Shown piece by piece: positions 10,861 through 21,884 of a stretch of DNA of 64,000 nt. How positions within the stretch are numbered: position 1 is the first letter of the stretch; each line of letters opens with the position of its first letter. The DNA is from Prorocentrum cordatum. Its lineage: Eukaryota; Sar; Dinophyceae; Prorocentrales; Prorocentraceae. A program made the translations under genes and the position numbers. A model generated the notes under the pieces. The model had not been told where the DNA came from. It saw nothing but the letters and a program-made list of their open reading frames with translations, and did not search any database. The stretch spans positions 167,501-231,500 of the forward strand of contig CAUYUJ010016906.1 of NCBI GenBank assembly GCA_963575745.1, read 5' to 3'.

Positions 10861-11830
10861 CGAGCGGTTTGGGGACCTCCAAAACCAGCCCCCCAACAAC
10901 AACAATGCTCCCGCTCGAGACTTCCGCCTTTTTTACTCAGGGCTGGTGTTCTTGTTCGCCGCCGAAAGTTGCCGTCCTAACAAAACCAGCGCTCCCGCTC
11001 GAGATGTCCTTACGTTTTACCTTGGACTGGCGCGCTAGTCCTTCTCTCATCGGCGCCGCCCCCAGCAAAAACAACGCGCCCGCTCGATGCTTCCTCCCTT
11101 TTTTTTCTCAAGGCGGTGCTCCTCCTCGCCGCCGAAAACCGCCGCCCCGACAAAACCAGCGCTCCCGCCCGAGACTTCCTTCCGTTGTACGTTGGATTGG
11201 CGCCCAATGCTCTTTTGAGTTGGCGCCGCTCCCAGCAAGAACAACGCTCCCGCTCGAGATGACCTCCCTTTTTCCTGAAGACGGTGCTGTTCCTCGCCGC
11301 CGATGACCCCCGTCCCGACAAAACCACGGCTCCCGCTCGATGCTTCCTCCTTTCTTATTCAAGCCAGTGTTCCTCTTTGCCGCCGAAAGCCGCCACCTCG
11401 ACAAATCTTGCGCTCCCCCGCCCGAGCCTTCCTTCCGTTTTACGTTGGATTGGCGCCCTATTCTCTTTTGAATTGGCGCCGCTCCCAGCAAGAACAACGC
11501 TCCCGCTCGAGATGTCCTCTCTTTTTCCTCGGGACGTTGCTGTTCCTCGCCGCCGACAACCCCCGTCCCGACAAATCCACGGCTCCCGCTCGATGCTCCC
11601 TCCTTTCTTATTCAAGCCAGTGTTCCTTCTTGCCGCCGAAAGCCGCCGTCCCAACAAAACTAGCGTTCCCGCTCGAGACTTCGCTTTGTGCTGGACTAGC
11701 GCCCTACTCTCTTCAGCATTGGCACCGCTCCCAACAACAACAGCAGCCCCGCTCGAGACTTCCTCCCTTTATATTCAGGGCCAGGTCCTTGCCTCACCGC
11801 CGACAGCCCCCATCCCCACCAAGGCAGTCC
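10860..11830. repeat. Satellite: ~84-bp unit in ~252-bp higher-order repeats
   Basis: The anchor word GCTCCCGCTCGAG and its variants recur about every 80-87 bp (near 10,909, 10,999, 11,078, 11,160, 11,245, 11,329, 11,413, 11,500, 11,582, 11,667 and 11,744). Variants recur in register three units later (11,160 with 11,413; 11,245 with 11,500; 11,329 with 11,582), giving a higher-order period of about 252 bp. Open frames on both strands are repeat translations. Confidence 0.8.
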
Positions 11831-12079
11831 TGTCGATCGATACTTCCTTGTGCTTTACTCTTCGCTGGGGTTCTACTGGCGGTCTCGCATCGGCGCAGCA
11901 AGGCGCGGGCATGTGTATTCGAGGCGGGATATGTTGAACTTCCTCGGAGGAGGTGTTTGCAAGACCTCATTGGGCGGGAGATCTGGGAATGGGAATACCT
12001 GACCCCGCTATAGAACAAGAGTCCCCCATTACGTGGATGGTTATCATGATGGTCGCATGCTTCGTGTGGAAACATCGCG

Positions 12080-12400
12080 CATGAGGGTAATATGATTGTT
12101 GTTGGTGGTGATGTTGCTGGTTGTTGTTGTTGTTGTTGTTGGTGGTGCTGTTGGTGGTGTTGTGGCTGTTGTTGGTGTTGTTGGTGCTGCTGTTGATGTT
12201 GTTGTTGCTGTTCGTGGTGGTGTTGTTGTGGTTGTTGTTGGTGGTGTTGGTGTTGGTGCTGTTGATGGTGTTGCTGTTGTTGTTGGTGGTGGTGGTGCTG
12301 GTGTTGTTGTTGGTGGTGGTGTTGTTGTTGGTGTTGGTGTTGTTGCTGGTGGTGTTGGTGTTGTTGTTGGTGGTGGTGTTGTTGTTGTTTGTTGTCGTCG
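12080..12400. repeat. (TTG)n/(GTG)n microsatellite
   Basis: An imperfect run of TTG, GTG and GCTGTTG trinucleotides. Long Val/Leu or Asn/Gln/His ORFs over it are artefacts of the repeat. Confidence 0.95.
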
Positions 12401-12407
12401 TTCCTTT

Positions 12408-12612
12408 CGCGACCCACCCGCGACCCACCCCGCGACCCACCCCGCGACCCACCCCGCGACACCCGCGACCCAACCCGCGACCCACCCGCGACGCACCGCT
12501 CGACCCACCCGCGACCCACCCGCGACCCACCCGCGACCCACCCGCGACCCACCCGCGACCCACCCGCGACCCACCCCGCGACCCACCCGCGACCCACCCC
12601 GCGACCCACCTT
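12408..12612. repeat. 11-12-bp CGCGACCCACC minisatellite
   Basis: About seventeen near-perfect tandem copies of CGACCCACC(C)CG, with single-base length variants. Confidence 0.9.
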
Positions 12613-13580
12613 CAAGGGAGGAGAAATCACCCGGACCCAACAATCGACGTTCACTAGACGGCCTTGGGCGTTTACTAAACAGCCCTGCCCTAGTCGATTC
12701 ATTCCTGTGAATACTAAACGGCTTCGCTTGTCGGGCTGATTATTTATGGGGTGGATTTTCTGCCCTCTACACCTGCGACTCATTTGCGACCCACCGACCT
12801 ACCCACATTGGTTTAACGAAAAAATCGGCGCCTGCGGCGGGCTTCTTGTATAATGTGTGAAATTTTGGCGCCTGCGGCGGGGGTTCTCTAGAGTCTCGCA
12901 AACTCCGGACTTCCCCATCGCCCCCTGACTCTTATCCGCATCTGCGGGGTGCTACGTATTTATAAAAAATGTCACCTGGTCCGAAACATTGAGTTTGGGA
13001 TTTATGATGTCCCAACCTACCTTTAGCCTGACTCACTAGAATTTCGTTCACCAAGGAAGCATCGAAACTGGAGGGTTTGCACGTGTCGGGCTCTGGGAGG
13101 CGATACTCGTTCGACAGCGCTTCGATACTTTTCGGCGTGCTCGAAATCGTGTTTGGGATCCTGTCCTCGAGTACGATGGGAGCAACCCCGGACGATGCGA
13201 CTTCCCGATGTTCTCAGGACGGCGTCCCTGGAAGTCCCGACCCTCTCCCCAGGACCAGTTCTTCGCCCTGAGCCGTTGTCTGACAGTCCCGAGAGGCCCG
13301 GCGACGGCACCCCGAGGCCGAAAAAATGGCCAAAAACCTCCCGCCCGGATTTTTTTCTTTTTGACGACGCGAGCCCGCTTGGGAACACGAGCGGGGAGGC
13401 CCCTGCGCACGCCCGGAGCCGACTCCGCGCGGCGGCCCGCGCCCGCGCGGCGGCCCAAAGGCGGCGCGCCGCGCCTCCCGCGCGCGCGGCGGCGCCCCGA
13501 GGCCGCCGGCCGGCACCCCCCGGCGCCTCGCGGCGGCGGCCGCCCGCGGCTCGCCCCGCGGCGGGGGGAAAGGTCGCTTC
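12613..13580. other. No gene recognised
   Basis: GGCGCCTGCGGCGGG occurs twice about 45 bp apart (near 12,830 and 12,870). Near 12,630-12,720 several ACTAAACGGC-like words recur. Several open frames exist at 13,020-13,950 on both strands, but their content is Arg/Ala/Pro-rich and GC-driven. I do not accept any as a gene. Confidence 0.45.
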
Positions 13581-13584
13581 GCCT

Positions 13585-13655
13585 CGCGGCGACCTCCTCC
13601 TCCTCCTCCTCCTCCTCCTCCTCCTCCTCCTCCTCCTCCTCCTCCTCCTCCCGGG
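13585..13655. repeat. (CTC)n microsatellite
   Basis: About 20 CTC repeats. Confidence 0.95.
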
Positions 13656-13705
13656 CGCGGCTCGCCTCGCGGCGGCGGCCCCCTGCGCGTCGCGTCGGGG
13701 GGGTC

Positions 13706-13890
13706 GGGTTGACCCAAAAAGGGGGCCCAGCAATAGCTTCGTGGGGTTGCAACGCGTTTTCGGGGCGTGCCATGCATCCCGGGGCGCAGATGCATTGCTG
13801 GATCTCGCGTGCAACACGTTACTCGCGACACAATGCAATACAATTCTCCCGGTGCAGGGAGAAAGGTCGCCCTGTGCAGGGATCCGGTTG
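13706..13890. repeat. Dispersed repeat family E, copy 1
   Basis: Begins GTTGACCCAAAA and contains GGGGTTGCAAC followed by GCAATACAATTCTC. The same order of words is found at 14,345-14,530, so these are two diverged copies. Confidence 0.55.
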
Positions 13891-13893
13891 ACC

Positions 13894-14053
13894 GTAAGTC
13901 GGGCATGTCCCTCTGCAGAAGGAACATGCAAAAATAGTCCAGCAATAGTTTGGGTACGATTTTCTGACTATGTTTGATAATTTTGGGTGCATTGTTTGAC
14001 TATTTTTTATTTTTCGCCCAAAATCCGCCTGTAGGGGGACAGGCACGACTTAC
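13894..14053. mobile_element. MITE-like element family B, copy 2
   Basis: Complete copy bounded by GTAAGTCGGGCATGTCC on the left and GGACAGGCACGACTTAC on the right. The ends are inverted repeats with a perfect outer GTAAGTCG/CGACTTAC. The interior is AT-rich (TAGTCCAGCAATAG, TTTGACTATTTTTTA) and has no ORF. Total length is 160 bp. Confidence 0.8.
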
Positions 14054-14110
14054 GGCTCGCTTCGCGGCGGGGGGGAAAGGTCGCTTTGTGCAGGGATCTG
14101 GTTGACCCAA

Positions 14111-14305
14111 AATCAGGCGATCGCAGACATGGATCAAGGCGTTGTGGAGTAGCGACGGGTCCCGTTGCCATAGGAATCGCGGATGTCCGCCGCCGGACGG
14201 GGCAGTGCCGGCCGCATTTTGGGGAGGGCACCTTCCCCGATCCATGGACTTGGCAACCGCGCGCCGAATGCATGGATCGCTAATCCCATGTTTTCGCGCC
14301 CCCGA
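14111..14305. repeat. Fold-back repeat family A, copy 2
   Basis: Same order as copy 1: CAGGCGATCGCAGACATGG on the left, GTGGAGTAGCGACGGGTCCC inside, the inner stem around CCATGGACTTGGCAACCGCG, and CATGTTTTCGCGCCCCCG on the right. Confidence 0.7.
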
Positions 14306-14344
14306 CAAAAGAGGGTTCAGCGAGAGATTTTACCCAAAAGGGGA

Positions 14345-14530
14345 ATCTGGTTGACCCAAAAGTGAGTTGTGCAAATGACCTGGTGCAAAACATTTGTGGG
14401 GTTGCAACAGATTCGGGGTGTGCAATACATTATGGTGTGAAGTGCAGCTGGAGTTTCGCGTACAATACATCAGCTGCAATACAATCCGATACAATTCTCT
14501 GGCGCAGTATATTTGCAATACAATTGCCCC
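14345..14530. repeat. Dispersed repeat family E, copy 2
   Basis: Second copy of the GTTGACCCAAAA ... GGGGTTGCAAC ... GCAATACAATTC family. Here CAATACAAT-type words are further multiplied. Confidence 0.55.
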
Positions 14531-14589
14531 AAATCTATTGCACCACCTCCCTTTCAGCTGGACCCCCTCTGGGGCCACGAGGAAGGGAC

Positions 14590-14820
14590 CACTTCGACCC
14601 GACCGATCCGATTCGACATGGGCCTGTTCGATCAGATCAGGCCGATCCGCTTCCGATGTTCCGATGCTCCAACGATGCGAGGCGGCCGATGTTTGCATGG
14701 CGCTGCCGTGCGTCATGGCGCGGCCGGTCCGACCCGATTTCGACTCCGCGTTGATGCAGCCCGATCCGACGCATGTCCGGATCCGATCCGAATTACCAAT
14801 GCGACGCTGACTGATCCTGC
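14590..14820. repeat. GATCCGAT/GATTCGA-rich degenerate tract
   Basis: Same vocabulary as bases 20-200 (CCGATCCGATTCGA, CGATCAGATCAGG, CCGATCCGAC). Confidence 0.5.
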
Positions 14821-15116
14821 CCCTGGGGGGGGCGGCGAGGAAGGGAGGTGAGATTGAGATCCGGGCGCTGCGTTTTGATTGTGCCATGCGTCTTCGGCCG
14901 GTTTCGGGCCCCGGGAGCCTCACGGATCGATGCGGTTCCAAAGATGCCGCAGAACGAGGGGGGCCAGGGGTCTGGTGGTGTTTTTGCCCGATGTTGCAAG
15001 CTGATCGAGACGTCGGATCCAGGGGGAGGTGAGGGAAGGGGGGAGGTCTGGGGCATCGAGGAAGCGCAAACACGGAATCAGGCGCGCGGATCGGCGTCGG
15101 GCCCCGCTTCCGTACA
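14821..15116. other. No gene recognised
   Basis: GC-rich, with short ORFs only. I see no repeat or motif I can name. Confidence 0.4.
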
Positions 15117-15400
15117 GAATCAGGCGATCGCAAATATGGATTAGGGGGGGCGTGGATTAGCGACGGGCCCCGTTTCCATTGGAAAGCGCGGATTTCCACC
15201 GCTGGACGAGGCTGGATTAGCGATCCCCGGATCTGGCGACCGCGCGCCAAGCCCATGGGTCGCTGATCCATGTGCTGCGCGCCCCGCGGCAGAACCGGCG
15301 CGCTCCGTGGCCAAACGCGGCGGCATGGGCTCCATCTTTCGGGGACGCCTTCCCCGATCCGTGGATCCGGCGCCCACGCGCCAAGCCCGCGGATCCCCAG
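15117..15400. repeat. Fold-back repeat family A, copy 3 (mosaic)
   Basis: The left part (CAGGCGATCGCAAATATGG to about 15,287) is a family A copy with a diverged right end. The stretch after it repeats the CCCCGATCCGTGGATCC ... CGCGCCAAGCCC half of the element. The copy is therefore partly duplicated or nested, and it lies directly against the long family B element. Confidence 0.6.
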
Positions 15401-15456
15401 CCTGAAGCCGGGCACGTCCCTCTACAGGAGGAGGATTCAAGAAGTAGTCCACGAGT

Positions 15457-15520
15457 AGTGCTCGATTCAAAACGAATGCCCAACCCTCCTTGGTTGGGTA
15501 TTCGTTTTGAATCGAGCACT
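15457..15520. repeat. 29-bp stem hairpin with 6-base loop
   Basis: 15,457-15,485 (AGTGCTCGATTCAAAACGAA...) pairs with 15,492-15,520 across the loop CTCCTT, with one mismatch. It lies just inside the left end of the long family B element. Confidence 0.9.
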
Positions 15521-15585
15521 GCGGTCTCCAGTCCTCCTCCTCCCGCCTCCCGTCTCCTGCCTTCCGCTGACCTCGCCGACCCTGG

Positions 15586-16175
15586 GGCTGCGATTTGCGA
15601 CCCTGTCGCCATTTTCGAGGGCTGCTGGTGGGTCCAGCGGAGTTAGGCACCGCGCAGACCTGAGGTAGACCTCGCTGTCCCTCGGTGGCTGCGATCTGCG
15701 ACACGGTCGCCACTTTCGAGCGCTGCTGATGGGCCCAGCGGAGTGAGGCACCGCGCAGACCTGAGACCTCGCCGTCCCTCGGTGGCTGCGATCTGCGACA
15801 CTGTCGCCACTTTCGAGGGCTGCTGCTGGGTCCAGCGGAGTGAGGCACCGCGCAGACCTGAGACATCGTCCCTCGGTGGCTGCGATCTGCGACACTGTCG
15901 CCATTTTCGAGGACTGCTGATGGGTCCAGCGGAGTGAGGCACCGCGCAGACCAGAGGTAGACCTCGCCGTCCCTGGAGGGCTGCGATCTGCGACACTGTC
16001 GCCATTTTCGAGGACTGCTGGTGGGTCCAGCGGAGTGAGGCACCGCGCAGACCTGAGGTAGACCTCGCCGTCCCTGGAGGGCTGCGATCTGAAACCCTGG
16101 GGGGCTGCGATCTGCGACACTGTCGCCCCTTTTGAGGGCTGCTGGTGGGTCCAGCGGAGTGAGGCACCGCGCATG
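15586..16175. repeat. ~93-103-bp minisatellite, six copies
   Basis: The anchor GCGATCTGCGACAC(T/G)GTCGCC begins copies near 15,591, 15,690, 15,788, 15,881, 15,983 and 16,108. Each contains GGTCCAGCGGAGTGAGGCAC. Length changes come from short internal deletions. The minus-strand open frame across it only reads the repeat. Confidence 0.9.
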
Positions 16176-16885
16176 CGTCGTCGCATGGGAATTTTGGTTT
16201 GAGGGAGCCGTGCCATGTCGTTGGTGCCCCGCCGACGTTTCAAGCCCGTTGCCCGCCTTATCGTTTGGATCTTGCTTTAGTGACTCAGGGGTTCACTTAG
16301 ATACTCATCTCTACCACGCTTTTTCCTTTTATCGGGGACCTGCGAACCTCCCGAATGCCGCTCGCAGAAGCATATGCGTCCATGTCACGTCGTCGTCGTC
16401 GTCACCAAATCTCCCAAGCTACTCCTGCCTTGCACTGCGCAGGGGTTGGGCACGTCGCCCGGGCGATTGTTGCGTTTCGTCCAAGATCCGCCGGTAGGTG
16501 GCCGTGCCCGACCTGACCCCAATCCGTGCTGGCGCGTGTCTCGGCGGAGGGTGCGATCTCTCCCCCGGGACAGAGCTCCTCGCCGTGAGCCGTCGGCCGA
16601 TAGCCCCACGGCCCAGCGAGGGCCACCGGCCGGGGGCCGAGCGCGGGCAGGGAGCTCCCGGAGGGGGAGGGAAGGGTGGCGGAGGACATGAGTCGGAGGT
16701 TGATAGACCTCCTACCCTGACACGTCGATTAAGGAATTGGCCGTTTTCGATTCGCGACAGGGCGTCGCGGCCGTCGTTTTTGCGGGTCCAGGTCCGTCGG
16801 TTTCGGTCCAAGGCTGTTTTCACGAAGGGGAGGTTTACTAAAGGGAGGTTTGTCCACCGCCGAATAAGGGGGCGGCGGAAGGCGG
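16176..16885. other. No gene recognised
   Basis: Covers the inner right part of the long family B element and sequence beyond it. Only short GC-driven ORFs are present. Confidence 0.4.
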
Positions 16886-16888
16886 AGA

Positions 16889-17083
16889 GTCAGGCGATCG
16901 CAAACATGGATCAAAAGGGGGCGTGGATTAGCGACGGGCCCCGATTCCATGGGAGACCGCGGACTTCCGCCGCTGAGCGAGGCGGCACCGGCCGCATTTT
17001 GAGGAGGGCGCCTCCCCCGATCCATGGATTTGGCGACCGCGCGCCAAGTCCATGGATTGTTAATGCATGTTTGCGCGCCCCCG
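16889..17083. repeat. Fold-back repeat family A, copy 4
   Basis: Well preserved: CAGGCGATCGCAAACATGGA on the left, CATGTTTGCGCGCCCCCG on the right. The inner stem CCATGGATTTGGCG pairs with CGCCAAGTCCATGG with one mismatch. Confidence 0.75.
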
Positions 17084-17299
17084 AGAGAGGGAGGGGGGCC
17101 GGGGACATGGAGGGGGGCGGAAGGCGGAGGGGGGGTGCGCCCGCTTCTTCCTCCCCCTCCCAGAGCTAGAGGGGCGTTGCGTAATGTCTGGTGCGAAAGA
17201 CGGGGGGGTAGAAGGGCGCAACCTTAGGCCAGAGTGACCTTTGGTGCGCGGCTTCATGGGCACCCGTGGGGGCCCAACGCGATGTCAAGCTCACCCCAA

Positions 17300-17390
17300 A
17301 CAAAAATTATCCCAGCAAATCAACCGAACAGCCATGTGTATGAGCATATATGGAAGCATTCTTCTTTAGATTCATGTTCGGATTTGACTG
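17300..17390. repeat. Dispersed repeat F, copy 1
   Basis: AATTATCCCAGCAAATCAACCGAACAGC ... GGAAGCATTC recurs in diverged form at 23,355-23,450. Confidence 0.6.
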
Positions 17391-17394
17391 GAAG

Positions 17395-17790
17395 CGAAAA
17401 GCTGCGATCAATTGTGGACGCGTCTGCAAAGGAGGCACTACTATCAACGAGACAGCACATTCTTTTTGTGCTCATTCCAAACGAGACGCTGCTATGCAGG
17501 GCTGTAGGTGCAAACGAGACGTTGCTATCAATGGTTTCCGCCCTAAACGAGACACAAGTATCAATGGATTCAATTTCGAACGAGACACTACTACTTACTC
17601 CTACGGATGCGTCTGGAAACGAGACGCTGCTATCAATAGTGGATGTCTCTGCAAAAGAGGCACTGCTATCAACGAGACAGCACATTGCTTTTGTGTTCAT
17701 TCCAATCGAGACGCTGCTATCAATGGATGTAAGTCCAAACGAGACACTGCTATCAATGGATTCAGCCTCAAACGAAACGTGCTGAGGAGC
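17395..17790. repeat. Irregular minisatellite based on AACGAGACGCTGCTATCAAT
   Basis: About ten copies of ACGAGAC(G/A)CT(G/A)CTATCAA separated by variable spacers, giving a period of roughly 30-45 bp. A longer segment (GCAAAGGAGGCACTACTATCAACGAGACAGCACAT) is present twice, near 17,427 and 17,650. Confidence 0.75.
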
Positions 17791-19327
17791 ACCGTATCTC
17801 ACGATCCACGGCTGCACACGAGTGCAGGTTGAGAAGCACCACGCGAATGCAGCCTGAGAAGAACCACGCGAATGCAGACGGCCAGGCTGACCAGCACCGC
17901 CACAAAGCAGGCTGCATCTCAGGGCTCCTCAAGCTCGCGCAGGCCAGCCCAGCGTTTGTCGGGCCCTCGCGCAGGCGATTTGTCGTGGCAATCTTGTCTG
18001 CGAAGAATTCGTCGAAGGCCTTCGCGATCTGTTCTGGGGGGCCTGACTCGATGATGCTCCGGTCAGGCAAGCCGTGGCTCAAGAGCTGGCCGAAGCTCCA
18101 GGGCCGCGACAGGCTGACGTAGTAGGCCAGCCAAATGGACTCTTTCTTGAGTCCTGGCGGAAACGTCCAGTGCACGATGAAGCCTGGGTCCGCCGTCTTG
18201 CCCTGCACGCCATGCAGAGTGCCCTGCTTCTTGGGCAGCACGGTCAACTGTGTCCTGGAGACCGTGATGGCCGGGCCATCCGCCGTTGCTTAGAACTTCC
18301 AGGGACGGGCCTGCGGGGTGATTGCGAGCACTCCACGCAGGTCAGGGCCGGCAGGCTGAGAAGCACTGCCAGCAGTCACCGGCGCGGCCTTCAAGAAGAG
18401 CTCATCGCTGTCATCGATCTTGACATAGACGGCCTTGGGCATGTAGCGGAGCACCGCAACACCATCCGAGACAACGGACGCGCGACCCTCCATCGGAGGC
18501 TCCAGAGCGCGCTGCTCTACGCCTACCACCTCGCCCGGCGTGCCGCGGACATATTCAGGAGGCAAGACGGACTCCGTCAGGATGACCTCCACGCCGAGGA
18601 AAAGCGGCAGCAGCCCCGGCATTTTTCCAGCAGCGCCGATGTTGGGCTCCGCGCGCATCTTGTCGAAGCCAGGCTTCGCGAGGCGCGCAGCTGGTCTGTC
18701 GACCGCCGGCACGTAGAAGAGCAGCTGGCCAGCATCGCGCGCATCAAGCTTGGCCTGCGCATGCATGGCGTAAGAGACGATGCGCCACACATATGCCGAC
18801 TCGTACCAGCCTCGGGTTGCATGCAACCGGTGGCCCCACTGGGGTTGCTGAGCGGTTTCGCTGGCGCTGGCAGCAGGCTGACCAGCACCGGTGGAGCTAA
18901 CGATCTCTGTTTTGAGGATCGCTTGCCAGCTCTCGTCAGAGATCGTTTTGCCGCCTGGAGTCCTCATGGCGTGAAGGACCTCGACCTGCAGCGGGTCTGT
19001 GAAGCGCTGCATCTGCACGAAGTCGACGACGAATTCGAAGTCGGCGAGCAACTTCCGAGCCTGTTGGCGCTCGCAGGACTGGCCCGCGTGAGGCGCCAGC
19101 AGGGAGGCGCCGGCGGGGACCGGCGGTAATTGGTAGAAGTCCCCGCAGAGGATCTTCGCCGGCATGCGCCCCCACGTCTCCTGCGGGAGCATGTACTTGG
19201 TAGAATCGAGGTTGCGCAGTGCATCCGCATGCAGCAAGGGCCCCGGCACAGCACCCAGCTCATCGATCACGTCGACGCCGAGTGTGCCTGTGAGGCGGTC
19301 GAGTTTTTTCTGCGTCTGCGAGGTCAA
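17768..19327 (-). pseudogene. PIF1-like SF1B helicase, 5'-truncated with an in-frame stop
   Basis: The minus-strand frame from 19,327 carries helicase motif II (VDVIDELGAV), motif III (ILCGDFYQLPPV) and the following QRFTDPLQVEVLHAMR segment, then a PPEYVRGTPGEVV segment typical of PIF1-family cores. TAA at 18,290-18,292 stops it. The same frame continues with LHGVQGKTADPG and YYVSLSRP, matching the last helicase motifs, down to about 17,985. The Walker A region that should precede motif II is absent; upstream DNA is a short repeat and then a (TAC)n tract. PIF1-like genes are abundant in dinoflagellates and also occur in Helitrons. I see no Rep domain, so Helitron origin is unsupported. Confidence 0.75.
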
Positions 19328-19524
19328 TGGAGGTCCGGCAGGTAGCCCGGGAATGGAGGTCTGGGAACTCGATGAACACGAAGTTTCTTACAGTTGGCTC
19401 CGGGCATTCAAAGTATATCCCGGGAGTGGAGTTATGGGAACTACGTGGCCCGGGAATGGAGTTCTGGGAACTCGACGAACACGAAGTGATCTACAGTTGG
19501 ATCTGGGCATTAAAAATGTGGCCC

Positions 19525-19525
<1 letters not shown>
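19328..19525. repeat. Imperfect ~115-bp direct repeat
   Basis: CCGGGAATGGAG(T/G)TCTGGGAACTCGA(T/C)GAACACGAAGT occurs at about 19,347 and 19,460, with a third partial copy between (CCCGGGAGTGGAGTTATGGGAACT). Confidence 0.75.
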
Positions 19526-20365
<840 letters not shown>

Positions 20366-20985
20366 ATGGGGTCGTCGGAGACGCCAAAGGCGTTGAAGTC
20401 CGAGGAGAAGAGGAGAAGGAAAGGACGGAGAGGGAGGGCTCGGAGGCCCCCGGAGGGGGGGACGTGCCCATCCGAGGGAACGGTGCACCCCCCCCCGCTG
20501 TGAAAACGAGGCGCCAGCCGCGGCAACGACCCCCCCCCCATCCCCCCCCGCGACCTGAGTAGACCACCCAAGCCAGCGGGGAGCGCCATAGGTCAGAGGA
20601 GCATGAAGTATTGATATTGATAGTTTTCCAGATTTCCAGGGTTTCCTGTTCTTCCGCGCGGGCCCCAGGGACGAATGGTCGAGCGCATTCCGTCGCGCAG
20701 GTTCTTTTCGCGATGTTCGCGGTGCATTTTTCGCGCATCGGAGCGCCCTCGAAGATTCCAAGCTGCACGCTGTGTTGCTCTTGGGGAGTCCGGGAGTCGC
20801 AGCTGCCATGGCGTTGTTTTCGAGGTAGCCCCTTCGAGTGCCGTTCGCGGGCGCAACGCGCGGCGCGCGCTGCGCCCAATCGCGCGCGGCGCGGCGCGTG
20901 AATCAGCCGGCCTCGCCCGTCAGACCGCCGGGACATTATTTCTGGATTGCAGAACGCGTCAGAAAATTATCCCGCCTTTGTTTGC
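20366..20985. other. No gene recognised
   Basis: Short open frames only. Composition moves from purine-rich to GC-rich. I see no motif. Confidence 0.4.
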
Positions 20986-20989
20986 GCAA

Positions 20990-21205
20990 GCGGTTCCGGA
21001 ATTTTTCAAAAAGGAGCCCGGACATTTTCAAACAAAAAAATGAGGGGTGGAATGCGCCCGCCGCGCAGGACATATGAAGAATTCTGAAATCCGGAATTTT
21101 TCAAAATTGATTTTGGAATTTTTCAAAACCGACTCAAGAAGTTTTCAAAAACGATTCTGGTATTTTTCGAAAAGTAGGCCGGACATGTTCAAAAACGTTC
21201 CCGGA
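20990..21205. repeat. Degenerate GGAATTTTTCAAAA repeat
   Basis: Variants of GGA(A/C)(A/T)TTTTCAAAA recur about every 20-30 bp (for example near 20,998, 21,022, 21,092, 21,115 and 21,182). No coding content. Confidence 0.7.
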
Positions 21206-21880
21206 TTTGTTCATTTTTACCCCTTGGGACTTTTCCAGAGTCGCGCATGATTTGCCTTGCCGGGTCTTTGGGAATCCGCCGAGGCGCGCGGTGCGCGGCG
21301 GCGGGCGATGGGACGGCGCGCCACCGCCCCCCCCGCGCTCGGCAACGAGAAGGGGGGTCAGCAACTGCCAAATAGCCCCTTACGGGCGACCACTCGATGG
21401 AGAATGGGTGGCCGACCAGCGGCGCCAGCCAGAGTAGACAATACTCGACGCAAAGTGTACCCCTCGCGATGGTTTTTAGAAATCCCGGAATCTCCGGAAC
21501 GTATCAATAGCACGCTGTCTCAATATATTCTTCTCGTCCTAATAGGGGGCGGGGGTTCTGACGTCGATGAAAGAAGGAGGAGAGCGGGAGGCAAGGAACA
21601 GGCAGACGAAAGCCCTTGTAGGCTTTACCCGGCGCGTGGGCATGCCCTTTTTGGCTGTTGCGGGGGCGAGCCCGCGCGGTCGCCCGAAGGCGACAGGGCG
21701 CCCTGGCCCTCTTCGTGAGCGCGCAGGCGCGTGGCGCACTTCATGCGCACGATTGCCCGCTGAAACGCCCCGCGGCACGACAGCGACGGTAAAAGGACAA
21801 ATTCGGTGACGCTGAAGCCCCTAATGCGACGAGGAAGCTACAGATGCATCTTCTGCGACACTGGAGCTCCACAGGACAAG
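21206..21880. other. No gene recognised
   Basis: Only short ORFs without similarity to a known family. Confidence 0.4.
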
Positions 21881-21884
21881 TCAG

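Larger units (their letters stand above)
15403..16517. mobile_element. Family B element, long (~1.1 kb) copy
   Basis: The left end GCCGGGCACGTCCCTCTACA is the family B left repeat. The right end GGCCGTGCCCGACCTGA at 16,501-16,517, preceded by AAGATCCGCCGGTAGG, is the inverted partner. The 160-bp copies thus have a 1.1-kb relative whose interior contains a strong hairpin (15,457-15,520) and a six-copy minisatellite (15,586-16,175). No transposase-like ORF is present, so it too is non-autonomous. The pairing of these two ends as one element is inference. Confidence 0.55.

Noticed and set aside
13020-13980. Overlapping 230-300-aa ORFs on both strands
   Set aside because: Open only because of very high GC; content is Arg/Ala/Pro-rich and several frames are open at once, with a (CTC)n run inside.
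15586-16175. Possible CRISPR-like array or repeat-protein gene
   Set aside because: Units are contiguous ~100-bp minisatellite copies without spacers, there are no cas-like genes, and the host is eukaryotic.
17768-19327. Helitron Rep-helicase
   Set aside because: Only the PIF1-like helicase core is visible; no HUH Rep motif or Helitron-type end was seen nearby.
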